Assembly: GCA_041750975.1 (NCBI GenBank)
Contig: JBGSYN010000208.1
Span: forward strand, 1-11,315
DNA: 11,315 bases
Direction: 5' to 3'
From: JBGSYN01 sp041750975
GTDB taxonomy: Bacteria; Pseudomonadota; Alphaproteobacteria; Geminicoccales; Geminicoccaceae
Shown: positions 1-6,912 of the stretch, piece after piece
How the letters are laid out: each line of letters begins with the position of its first letter
Numbering within the stretch: position 1 is the first letter of the stretch
The notes under the pieces: model-generated
What the model was told of the DNA's origin: nothing
Databases searched by the model: none
What the model saw: the letters and a program-made list of their open reading frames with translations, nothing else
Program-made: the position numbers and the translations under genes

Positions 1-6
1 AGGGGA
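1..6 (+). promoter_or_regulatory. Shine-Dalgarno site that sets the first M81 gene's start
   Basis: The window opens with AGGGGA. Two in-frame ATG codons follow, at 7 and 13. The purine run touches the ATG at 7 but leaves a normal six-base spacer to the ATG at 13, so 13 is the more likely start. The promoter and any upstream operon partners lie outside the window. Confidence 0.6.
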
Positions 7-12
7 ATGCGC

Positions 13-1500
13 ATGAGCCGAATTTTCACGGCGGCACTGGCGACGGAGATCAACACCTTCTCGCCGCTTCCGGTCGATCTGCAGAGCTTTAAGGAGCAGC
101 TACTGGCGCGCCCGGGTGAGCATCCCGATCGTCCGACCACGGTGACCGGCCCGCTCATTGTGCTGCGCCAACGAGCGACGGAAAAGGGCTGGGAGGTCAT
201 CGAAGGTACTGCCGCTTCGGCTCCGCCCGGTGGTACCGTCAATCGCGCCACCTATGAACTCCTGCGCGATGAAATCCTGAGTCAGCTTCAGGCTGCCTTG
301 CCGGTCGACGCCGTTGTCCTTGGCTTGCACGGCGCCATGGTGGCCCATGGTTATGACGATTGCGAAGGCGACCTGTTGCAGCGCGTGCGGGCCATCGTCG
401 GCCCGGAGGTCTTGATTGCCGCCGAATTCGATCCGCATTGCCACTGGACGCAGGCGATGACGGAGGCCCTCGACATTGCGGTTCTCTACAAGGAGTTCCC
501 GCATGTCGATTCACTGGAACGCGCCCGCGAACTCGTGGCACTCGTCGATCTGGCGTTGCGCAAGGAGATCGAGCCCGAGCTTGCGGTCTATGATTGTCGG
601 ATGATCGACGTCCTGCCGACGAGCCGGGAGCCGATGAAGAGCTTCCTCGCGAAGATGTTCCGGATCGAGCTTGACGATCCGAAGATCCTCAATGTCTCGG
701 TAGCCCACGGCTTTCGTGCCGCCGACGTGCCGGAAATGGGGACCAAGGTCGTCATCACCGTCGATGGCGATCACGCTTACGGCCACGGCATCGCGAAGGA
801 ACTCGCGCGCGAGCTATTCGAGAACCACGGCAAGAGCATGCCGCAACTCTTCACGCCCGAAGCGGCGATCGCCAAGGCGATCGGATCGCCACACCGACCC
901 GTCGTGCTCGTCGACGTTTGGGGCAATCCCGGCGGCGGCGTGCCCGGCGACAACACGGTGCTCTTGAAGGCCATGCTCAAAGCCGGGGTCGATGACGCGG
1001 CGTTCGCGACGATCTGGGATCCGATGGCGGTACGCGTTTGTCGGGCGGCGGGCGAGGGCGCTAGGCTGACTTTACGTTTCGGCGGCAAGTCCTGCGCCGG
1101 GATCGGTGAGCCGATCGATGCGGACGTCACCGTCAAGACGATTGCGGAGGAGGCGACGCAAACATTCGTCGAGGCCGTCGTGTCGCTCGGCCCGAGTGCC
1201 GTGATCCAGGTCGACGGCATCGAGGTCATCTTGAACACCTATCGAACGCAGGCATTCGAGCCGACGATCTTCACCAATCTCGGCATTGCGGCGAAAGACC
1301 GGAAGATCCTCGCCCTCAAATCGACCAATCATTTCTACCGGGGGTTCGCAGCGATCAGCGACGAGATCATCTATGTCGAATGCGAAGGTGTCTATCCGAG
1401 CGACTATCTGACTGCCGGCTACCAGCGCGTTCGCCGTCCTCTCTATCCTTTGGATCCGATCGGCTGGAGCGATGTCGAACGGCACCAGGCATTTTCATGA
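13..1500 (+). CDS. M81 family metallopeptidase (MlrC-like), copy 1
   Basis: A 495-residue member of the M81 family, named after microcystinase C (MlrC), which cleaves linear peptides. The DUF1485-type N-terminal half runs to about residue 290 and the MlrC C-terminal half follows. Seen directly: E12 in TEINTF; the zinc-type pattern D140-P-H142-C-H with H164 in EFPHVD; AHGF at 231-234; GNPGGG at 304-309; STNHFY at 437-442. The spacings E12-D140-H142-H164 equal those I recall for MlrC E56-D184-H186-H208, so the site looks intact. The length is usual for the family, and no signal peptide is visible, so it is probably cytoplasmic. The start is chosen from the Shine-Dalgarno at 1-6. Its stop overlaps the amidase start (ATGA). 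Members often sit near peptide or amide hydrolases and ABC transporters, and most have unknown substrates; microcystin is not implied. The family call is firm, the substrate unknown. Confidence 0.9.
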   Translation: MSRIFTAALATEINTFSPLPVDLQSFKEQLLARPGEHPDRPTTVTGPLIVLRQRATEKGWEVIEGTAASAPPGGTVNRATYELLRDEILSQLQAALPVDAVVLGLHGAMVAHGYDDCEGDLLQRVRAIVGPEVLIAAEFDPHCHWTQAMTEALDIAVLYKEFPHVDSLERARELVALVDLALRKEIEPELAVYDCRMIDVLPTSREPMKSFLAKMFRIELDDPKILNVSVAHGFRAADVPEMGTKVVITVDGDHAYGHGIAKELARELFENHGKSMPQLFTPEAAIAKAIGSPHRPVVLVDVWGNPGGGVPGDNTVLLKAMLKAGVDDAAFATIWDPMAVRVCRAAGEGARLTLRFGGKSCAGIGEPIDADVTVKTIAEEATQTFVEAVVSLGPSAVIQVDGIEVILNTYRTQAFEPTIFTNLGIAAKDRKILALKSTNHFYRGFAAISDEIIYVECEGVYPSDYLTAGYQRVRRPLYPLDPIGWSDVERHQAFS

Positions 1501-2939
1501 GCGCCGGGGCCATGCTGTGCGATCTGACGGCGGTCGAACTCCGGCGGTTGATCGGATCGAAGGCGGTCTCGCCGGTCGAGGTTCTGGCAAGCTGTCTCGA
1601 GCGGATCGACGACGTCAATCCGAAGCTTAACGCCATCACGGCGACTTGTCTCGAGCGGGCTCGAGCCGAGGCCAGGACAGCGGAAACGGCCGTGCTCAAG
1701 GGCGAGCGGCTCGGCCTCTTGCATGGCCTGCCGATCGGCATCAAGGATCTGCAGGAGACCGAGGGGCTGACCACGACTTTCGGCTCCAAGCTGTTCGAGA
1801 ACCATGTGCCGGCGAGGGATGAGCGGACCGTGGCGGCGGTGCGCGAGGCAGGGGCCATCATTGTCGGTAAAACCAACGTGCCGGAATGGGGGGCAGGTGC
1901 GAATACCCGCAATCCGGTTTATGGCGCCACCGGCAATCCGTTTGCACCCGATCTGATCTGCGGCGGCTCATCGGGCGGGGCTGCGGTATCGCTCGTAACC
2001 TCGATGCTGCCGCTGGCAACAGGTTCGGACACGGGCGGCTCGCTCCGGACGCCCTCAGCCTATTGCGGCGTGGTCGGATTTCGCCCGACGCCCGGGCTCG
2101 TGCCTTCCGAGCGCCGCGGTCTGGGTTGGACCCCCATCTCCGTGCTGGGGCCGATGGGCCGCAACGTCGCCGACACCTGTCTCCTGTTCTCGGCGATGGT
2201 CGGCAGCGACACGCGCGATCCTTTCGCAGGCGCTGTCGATCCGGGCGAATTCATCGCTCCCGTTCCAACCGATTTGTCGAGCCTGCGGCTGGCTTGGAGC
2301 GAGGATCTGGGGTTCGCACCTGTGGCGAAATCAATCCGCCGGACATTCAGCAATCGTGTGGCGGTGCTCGATCACTGCTTCAAGGCGGCGAGCGAGGCAG
2401 CGCCCGATCTCAAGGGCGCCGATGAGGTCTTCGAGACGGTTCGCGCAGTGAATTTTCTGGCTTCACACCGCCAGCGCTACGAAACCGACCCGGCGAGCCT
2501 GGGGCCCAATACGCGTGCCAATTACGAGCAGGGATTGAAGCTGAGCCTGGCGGATTTCGCTTGGGCACATGGCGAGCAGACGAGGCTCTACCGCGGCGCG
2601 CAGAGCTTTTTCGAGGAATTCGACGTTCTTGTCTGTCCCGCTGCGGCCGTGTCGCCTTTTCCCTGGACCCAGCTCTATGTCGAGGAGATCGACGGCCAAA
2701 AGCTCAGAACCTATTTCCATTGGCTGGCGATAACCTACGGGTTGACGCTCCTGGGTCACCCTGTGGCGGTCATTCCCTGTGGCGTCGACGAGCAGGGACT
2801 GCCGTTCGGCATTCAGATCTGCGGGCCAAAGAATGCCGACCGCTTCGTCCTCGGCGTCGCTCACGCACTCGAACAGGCCCTTGCCGGCGATCCGACGACG
2901 GCGCGGCCGCTGCCCGATCTCGAAGCTTTGAAACGCTGA
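1497..2939 (+). CDS. Amidase-signature family hydrolase (GatA/FAAH fold)
   Basis: A 480-residue enzyme with the Ser-cisSer-Lys catalytic triad of the amidase-signature family. It hydrolyses a carboxamide to a carboxylate and ammonia or an amine. The residues visible are K83 in GIKD, S158 in GGSSGG, and the nucleophile S182 in SDTGGS. The spacings of 75 and 24 residues equal those of FAAH K142-S217-S241, so the site should be active. The start at 1497 overlaps the M81 stop as ATGA, which suggests translational coupling; an ATG at 1512 is the alternative. No gatC or gatB is adjacent and the partner is a peptidase, so a catabolic amidase is more likely than the GatA subunit of tRNA amidotransferase. 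No signal peptide is seen. Its stop abuts the stop of the convergent M81 gene. The substrate (aliphatic amide, amino-acid amide, small peptide or urea derivative) cannot be decided. Confidence 0.9.
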   Translation: MSAGAMLCDLTAVELRRLIGSKAVSPVEVLASCLERIDDVNPKLNAITATCLERARAEARTAETAVLKGERLGLLHGLPIGIKDLQETEGLTTTFGSKLFENHVPARDERTVAAVREAGAIIVGKTNVPEWGAGANTRNPVYGATGNPFAPDLICGGSSGGAAVSLVTSMLPLATGSDTGGSLRTPSAYCGVVGFRPTPGLVPSERRGLGWTPISVLGPMGRNVADTCLLFSAMVGSDTRDPFAGAVDPGEFIAPVPTDLSSLRLAWSEDLGFAPVAKSIRRTFSNRVAVLDHCFKAASEAAPDLKGADEVFETVRAVNFLASHRQRYETDPASLGPNTRANYEQGLKLSLADFAWAHGEQTRLYRGAQSFFEEFDVLVCPAAAVSPFPWTQLYVEEIDGQKLRTYFHWLAITYGLTLLGHPVAVIPCGVDEQGLPFGIQICGPKNADRFVLGVAHALEQALAGDPTTARPLPDLEALKR

Positions 2940-4391
2940 CTACTCGAAGATATCGGGATCGAAGGGCCATTTGGGCCGGGCGATCTCGCGGTAGGTAAGC
3001 TTGGTGAGATCGCGCGGCAACGGACCGTTCGCATCGACATAGAGAACGTCGCGGGCGATCGGCGCGAACCCGGCGTAGAAATGGTTGGTCGATTTGACGA
3101 CGACCATACGCTTGGCGGTCGGATCGATCCCGAGATTCGAGAACAGATCGGGGCCGAATGCCTGCCGCCTTCGGCTGACCAACACAACCTCGATGCCGCC
3201 CAGGCGGATCGAAGCCGAAGCGCCCATTGCGATAGGGGCTTCGGCGAAGGTCTGCATTCCCTCCGGCAGGCAGCGAATGATTTCGACCTCGGCATCGATC
3301 GGTTGCCCGGAAAAGGGGCCGACCTTGCCGCCAAAGCGCAGCGGCAGCTTTGCACCTTCGCCGGCGCCGTGACAGAACCGGACAGCAATCGGATCCCATA
3401 GAGGACCGACACAGACATCCGCGACGCCGCGTTCCATGATCCGGCGAATGAAGGCCGTTGCGTCGGAGCCGGCACCGCCGCCCGCATTGTCCGTAACATC
3501 GGCGATCACGGTCGGCCCAGCCTGCGAGATGGCACAGTCGATGGCCTCGTCGATGCTCATGAATGGCGGTGCTGTCTTGCCGCGCATGGCGATCAGTCGC
3601 TCGCCCAATTCGGCTGCGAGCGCATCGCCTTGGGCCTGTCGATCGTCGGTGATCACCAGGGTCCGTGTCCCCATCTCCGGCACGTCGCCGAAGGGAAAGC
3701 CGTGGCCCAGGGAAATCGACAACACGCCGTCTTTGCCCTCGAGGGCCATGATTTCGTCGACGAAGCTGCGCATCGGCTCGCGGCTGGTCGGAAAACTACC
3801 CATCATCCGGCAGTCGAAGAGCGACATCCGCGGTTTGATCTCGCCCCTGGCCGTACGCGCGGTCAACTCGACGACTTCCCTGCCGCGCGCGACGAAATCG
3901 GTGTGCGGAAACTCCTTGAAGCAGATCAGAATGTCAGCCGCGTCGACCATATCCTGGGTGAGGTGGCAATGCGGGTCGAGTTCGCCGCCGATCGCCACAT
4001 CCGGTCCGACGTTCGCGCGCACATGGCTCAAGAGATCGCCTTCGCAATCGGGATAGCCATGCGCGACCATCGCTCCATGCATGCCGAGCATGACGGCATC
4101 CACCGGTAGGGTGGCGCGCAATTCGTCGAGTATGCGGTCGCGCAGACGTTCGTAGACCGATTGCGAGACGGTGCCGGCGGGCTCGGCCCAGGCGCAAGTG
4201 CCTTCGATCACCGTCCAGCCTTCTTTCGGGCCCCGTTCTCGTAGAACCCAGGTCGGCGCGGTGATCAGGGTCGGCTCGGCCGGATGCTCGCCCGGTGCAT
4301 AGAGTCCCGCCTCCTCGAAACTCCGCCAATCGGTCGGGATCGGCGCAAAGGTATTGGATTCGGTGCCTAATGCCGCCGTGAAAATGCGCAA
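2940..4391 (-). CDS. M81 family metallopeptidase (MlrC-like), copy 2
   Basis: A 483-residue paralogue of the gene at 13-1500, collinear with it along its whole length. The same key residues are present: E11 in TESNTF, D139-P-H141-C-H, H163 in EFPHTD, GHGF at 229-232, and STNHFY at 434-439. The zinc site therefore looks complete, and the role is probably cytoplasmic hydrolysis of small peptides or related amides of unknown identity. The start codon is TTG: the conserved N-terminal block (RIFTAALGTE) begins right after it, and no ATG lies upstream in frame before the hslU stop. A purine-rich GGACGAG a few bases upstream is a modest ribosome site. Only 35 bases separate it from hslU with no visible hairpin terminator, so co-transcription with hslVU is plausible. 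The two copies differ at many positions, including a shorter C-terminus here, so this is not a recent duplication. Confidence 0.9.
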   Translation of the reverse strand: MRIFTAALGTESNTFAPIPTDWRSFEEAGLYAPGEHPAEPTLITAPTWVLRERGPKEGWTVIEGTCAWAEPAGTVSQSVYERLRDRILDELRATLPVDAVMLGMHGAMVAHGYPDCEGDLLSHVRANVGPDVAIGGELDPHCHLTQDMVDAADILICFKEFPHTDFVARGREVVELTARTARGEIKPRMSLFDCRMMGSFPTSREPMRSFVDEIMALEGKDGVLSISLGHGFPFGDVPEMGTRTLVITDDRQAQGDALAAELGERLIAMRGKTAPPFMSIDEAIDCAISQAGPTVIADVTDNAGGGAGSDATAFIRRIMERGVADVCVGPLWDPIAVRFCHGAGEGAKLPLRFGGKVGPFSGQPIDAEVEIIRCLPEGMQTFAEAPIAMGASASIRLGGIEVVLVSRRRQAFGPDLFSNLGIDPTAKRMVVVKSTNHFYAGFAPIARDVLYVDANGPLPRDLTKLTYREIARPKWPFDPDIFE

Positions 4392-4426
4392 CGCTCGTCC
4401 AGCCGCCTGATTGGAGGATCGGAAGG

Positions 4427-5734
4427 CTACAGTATAAACCTCGAAAGGTCTGCGCCCGAAACCAAATCGCCGACCTGCTCGCGGACATAGTCGCGGTCGA
4501 CCGTAACCTCTTCATGACCGCGGTCCGAGGCCGTAAAGCTGATTTCCTCGACGATCCGCTCCATGACGGTTTGCAGGCGCCGCGCACCGATATTTTCGAC
4601 ACGCGAGTTGATGTCGTGCGCCATCGTCGCGATTTCCTCGATGGCATCGTCGGTGATGTCGAGTGCTACCTCTTCGGTCGCCATCAGCGCGATGTATTGT
4701 TTGATCAGGCTCGCCTCCGGCTCGACCAGGATTCGGACCAGATCGTCCCGCGTAAGCGCGTTGAGTTCGACCCTGATCGGCAGCCGGCCTTGCAGTTCGG
4801 GGAGCAGATCGGAGGGTTTCGCGAGGTGAAACGCACCTGACGCTATAAAGAGAATGTGCTCGGTGCGGACCACACCGTGCTTGGTCGTGACGCTTGTGCC
4901 TTCGATCAGCGGCAGCAGGTCTCGCTGAACGCCTTCCCGGCTGACGTCGCCACCGCGGTTTTCCCGGCCGCTGATCTTGTCGATCTCGTCGATGAAGACG
5001 ATCCCATCCTGCTCGGCGAGACTGAGACCTTCCCGGACAACACGATCCTGATCGAGGAGCTTGTCGCTTTCCTCCTCGATGAGGATGTCATAGCTCTCGG
5101 CGACCTTCATCTTGCGCCGCTTGGTGCGGTTGCCGAACGCCTTGCCGAGCATGTCGCTGAGATTGACCATACCCATTTGGGCGCCGGGCATCCCCGGAAT
5201 ATCGATGGTGGGCATCCCGCCGCTGCCGGTGTCCTGGACCTCGAGCTCGATCTCCCGGTCGGCGAGCGCTCCATCGCGCAGCTGGCGGCGGAATTTGTCG
5301 CGGGTCTCCTGACTGGCGCTGCCGCCGACGAGGGCTTCGAGGACCCGATCCTCGGCGTTTCTCTCGGCCTGCGCGGTCACATCGCTCCGCAAACGGTCGC
5401 GGGTAAGTTTGAGGGCGACTTCGACGAGATCTCGAACGATGCTCTCGACGTCCCGGCCGACATAGCCGACTTCGGTGAACTTGGTCGCCTCGACTTTGAC
5501 GAAAGGTGCTTGGGCCAGCTTGGCGAGCCGTCGCGCAATCTCGGTCTTGCCGCAGCCGGTCGGGCCGATCATCAGGATGTTTTTCGGCAGAACCTCTTCG
5601 CGGAGTGTTTCCTCGAGCTGTTGGCGGCGCCAGCGATTGCGCAGCGCGATGGCCACCGCCCGCTTCGCCGCTGTTTGGCCGATGATGAAGCGATCGAGTT
5701 CGTGGACGATCTCGCGTGGAGTAAGGGCGGTCAT
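4427..5734 (-). CDS. hslU: HslU (ClpY), ATPase subunit of the HslVU protease
   Basis: A 435-residue AAA+ unfoldase that forms a hexamer, unfolds substrates with ATP and threads them into HslV in the cytoplasm. Visible in order: an N-terminal helix with the RFIIGQ motif, Walker A GPTGCGKT at 57-64, pore loop GYVG at 90-93, the family-specific I-domain at about 105-240, Walker B IVFIDEID at 245-252, an arginine-bearing GRLPIR at 316-321, sensor-2 GARRL at 383-387, and the terminal SRFIL. That C-terminal tail is the part that docks between HslV subunits, so the protein is complete. The ATG at 5734 overlaps the hslV stop by four bases (ATGA), which suggests coupled, balanced synthesis. Expression probably depends on the heat-shock-like promoter ahead of hslV. 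The I-domain separates it from ClpX. Confidence 0.98.
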   Translation of the reverse strand: MTALTPREIVHELDRFIIGQTAAKRAVAIALRNRWRRQQLEETLREEVLPKNILMIGPTGCGKTEIARRLAKLAQAPFVKVEATKFTEVGYVGRDVESIVRDLVEVALKLTRDRLRSDVTAQAERNAEDRVLEALVGGSASQETRDKFRRQLRDGALADREIELEVQDTGSGGMPTIDIPGMPGAQMGMVNLSDMLGKAFGNRTKRRKMKVAESYDILIEEESDKLLDQDRVVREGLSLAEQDGIVFIDEIDKISGRENRGGDVSREGVQRDLLPLIEGTSVTTKHGVVRTEHILFIASGAFHLAKPSDLLPELQGRLPIRVELNALTRDDLVRILVEPEASLIKQYIALMATEEVALDITDDAIEEIATMAHDINSRVENIGARRLQTVMERIVEEISFTASDRGHEEVTVDRDYVREQVGDLVSGADLSRFIL

Positions 5735-6291
5735 GAGAGCTCGATCGTTTCGATGGTGATTTCGTCATTCGTAAAGATGCAGATGTCTCCGGCGATGCGG
5801 AGCGCTCGTCGGGCGATGTCCTCCGCCGAAAGACCGTCGATGTCGACCAACGCACGGGCTGCGGAGAGCGCGAACGGGCCGCCCGAACCGATGCCGATCA
5901 GCCCGTCCTCAGGTTCAAGAACATCGCCGTTGCCGGTGAGGACGAGGGAAACCTCGGCGTCGGCGACGGCCATCATGGCTTCGAGCCGCCTCAGATATCG
6001 ATCGGTCCGCCAATCCTTCGCCAACTCGACGCAAGCACGCATCAATTGATTGGGATGGCGCTCGAGTTTCGCCTCAAGGCGTTCGAGAAGCGTAAAGGCG
6101 TCGGCCGTGCTGCCGGCGAAACCCGCGATGATGCGACCGCCGCCGAGACGACGGACTTTGCGCGCCTTCGCCTTCATCACGGTGTTGCCGAAGCTTACCT
6201 GGCCATCGCCGGCAATGACGACATGACTGCCTTTTCTGACGGAAAGGATCGTAGTTCCGTGCCAGGTATCGGCACGGTGGTCTGCGAGCAT
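5731..6291 (-). CDS. hslV: HslV (ClpQ), peptidase subunit of the HslVU protease
   Basis: A 186-residue N-terminal-nucleophile threonine peptidase, the proteolytic dodecamer capped by HslU. The sequence WHGTTILSV places the catalytic threonine at T13, implying removal of a 12-residue prosegment. Counting from T13 as residue 1, D17 (in AGDGQ) and K33 (in ARKVRR) fall at their family positions. GSGGP and AKDWRTDR are also present. The E. coli protein loses only its methionine, whereas alphaproteobacterial versions often carry a short extension like this one. The ORF stays open up to an ATG at 6345, but that codon lies inside the predicted -10 element, so the ATG at 6291 is preferred. A TTG at 6312, with GGGG five bases upstream, is the main alternative. 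The Shine-Dalgarno of 6291 is weak. hslU follows with a four-base overlap. Confidence 0.97.
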   Translation of the reverse strand: MLADHRADTWHGTTILSVRKGSHVVIAGDGQVSFGNTVMKAKARKVRRLGGGRIIAGFAGSTADAFTLLERLEAKLERHPNQLMRACVELAKDWRTDRYLRRLEAMMAVADAEVSLVLTGNGDVLEPEDGLIGIGSGGPFALSAARALVDIDGLSAEDIARRALRIAGDICIFTNDEITIETIELS

Positions 6292-6343
6292 GAAAGACAA
6301 CCCGAAATGCAATGCGGCCCCAATGTGCCGCGGACCTGGGTGC

Positions 6344-6372
6344 ATTTGGGGAAGCTAAGCCGACGGATCAAG
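6344..6372 (-). promoter_or_regulatory. Candidate heat-shock (RpoH/sigma-32) promoter of hslVU
   Basis: Read on the minus strand, CTTGAT (6372-6367) is followed after 17 bases by CCAAAT (6349-6344). This resembles the Sinorhizobium RpoH consensus as I recall it, CTTGAA-N17-CCANAT, with one mismatch in the core -35. Read the E. coli way it is CTTGATC-N14-CCCCAAAT, close to the sigma-32 pattern. The expected transcript start is near 6337, leaving a leader of about 45 bases before the ATG at 6291. hslVU is heat-shock regulated in most proteobacteria, so location and function agree. Not tested experimentally. Confidence 0.6.
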
Positions 6373-6513
6373 ATCGGCGTGGAATCGCAGGCCGATGCTT
6401 GGGCCGCCTTCAGAATCGCACCAAAGGCTTGTGGATTGGATCAAACAATGGCGTGCGGCGTGCCGGTGGAGGAGAAAATGTTGACGGATGAGAGAGCCCT
6501 GGAAAAAACGCCG

Positions 6514-6774
6514 TTAGCTGGATGCAGGGTCCTTTTCGAGGGCCTGGACCGCGTTCGAGAGCAGGCGCAGTGCACAAAGCAGTCCCTGTTCATCGCGCAT
6601 TCTGAACGAGGTCGTGACCAGCACGGCTGCGCTGACCACCTCGTCCAGCGAGGTCTTCATATCGATGTCCTGGTCCTGGAGGGGACGACCGAACAATGGT
6701 GCGGCGGCGTTGGCTTCATTGAGGGCACGTGGGCCCTCCTGGTCAAATTGACCTTCGGGGTACTCGTTTTCCAT
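6514..6774 (-). CDS. Small acidic protein of unknown function (86 aa)
   Basis: I do not recognise this protein. The ATG at 6774 is preceded by AGAGG with a six-base spacer, the best ribosome site in this part of the window, and GC-rich codon use begins at the gene. The N-terminal 40 residues are polar and acidic (MENEYPEGQF, then QDQDID) and probably disordered. Residues 42-80 look helical and amphipathic (SLDEVVSAAVLVTT, LLCALRLLSNAVQALEKD), which could mediate dimerisation or partner binding. There is no signal peptide or clear membrane segment. It lies 222 bases upstream of the hslV start on the same strand, with the heat-shock-like promoter between, so it need not be in that operon. Its leader holds a terminator and an RBS-sequestering hairpin. 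The frame stays open upstream to 7101, but that part is AT-rich and has no support. A chance ORF is possible but less likely. Confidence 0.6.
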   Translation of the reverse strand: MENEYPEGQFDQEGPRALNEANAAAPLFGRPLQDQDIDMKTSLDEVVSAAVLVTTSFRMRDEQGLLCALRLLSNAVQALEKDPASS

Positions 6775-6781
6775 TGCGTTC

Positions 6782-6827
6782 CTCTTTTTTGACGAGGAGC
6801 CGTTGAGCGGCTCTCGCAAAAAAGGAG
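6782..6827 (-). promoter_or_regulatory. Hairpin abutting the small gene's ribosome site
   Basis: On the minus strand a T6 run (6823-6818) can pair with an A6 run (6790-6785). Inside this helix GAGCCG/CGGCTC and a three-base CGA/TCG helix extend the stem, with two single-base bulges and a five-base loop (6803-6807). The total is about 16 base pairs. The A6 strand directly touches the GAGG Shine-Dalgarno (6784-6781) of the gene at 6774, and with a bulge C-T-C at 6827-6825 could pair with part of it. The helix would thus hinder translation. The T6 run is also the U-tract of the terminator just upstream, so the two structures compete. Confidence 0.4.
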
Positions 6828-6855
6828 CCCTCGCATACCGGAGGCATGCGAGGGC
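6818..6855 (-). terminator. Rho-independent terminator reading toward the small gene
   Basis: A perfect ten-base-pair stem, GCCCTCGCAT paired with ATGCGAGGGC (6855-6846 and 6836-6827), closes a nine-base loop. On the minus strand it is followed by TCC and then TTTTTT (6823-6818). This is a textbook intrinsic terminator in the minus direction only. No recognisable gene lies just upstream of it on that strand, so it either ends a small RNA or acts as an attenuator in the leader of the gene starting at 6774. The loop contains CCTCC. Confidence 0.75.
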
Positions 6856-6912
6856 GCAATGAGGGAGGGAGGCACCGTCTGACTTGACAAAACCATTAGT
6901 AACAAAACTAAG
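6818..6912 (-). ncRNA. Candidate small RNA or attenuated leader with anti-Shine-Dalgarno motifs
   Basis: The terminator at 6818-6855 needs a transcript entering from the right, yet no coding gene is evident there. A possible -10 element GATAAT (6922-6917, minus strand) would start RNA near 6910, giving about 95 bases; the matching -35 (TTTCGA) is poor. The RNA would carry the C/U-rich stretch GGTGCCTCCCTCCCTC (6876-6861) and CCTCC in the terminator loop. Both can pair with Shine-Dalgarno sequences. Families of alphaproteobacterial sRNAs (the alpha-r14 and 'cuckoo' RNAs) carry exposed CCUCC-type motifs of this kind, so an analogous role is possible. No homology has been shown. The 5' end is a guess. 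Confidence 0.3.

Noticed and set aside
1380..1496. Amidase N-terminal extension to an ATG at 1380
   Set aside because: It would overlap the M81 gene by about 120 bases with arginine- and serine-rich shadow sequence. The family-like start begins at or just after 1497.
13..4391. Interpretation as a microcystin-degradation (mlr) locus
   Set aside because: Only MlrC-like genes are present. No MlrA membrane protease, MlrB or MlrD transporter is in view, and M81 proteins are widespread in bacteria that do not degrade microcystin.
4856..6049. A 397-codon open frame on the plus strand opposite hslU and hslV
   Set aside because: It is antisense to two unmistakable genes with intact motifs. Long antisense frames are common in GC-rich coding DNA. 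It has no ribosome site and no recognisable domain.
6292..6345. Longer HslV start at 6345
   Set aside because: The codon lies inside the candidate -10 element and upstream of the expected transcript start. The extra 18 residues have no family counterpart I know of.
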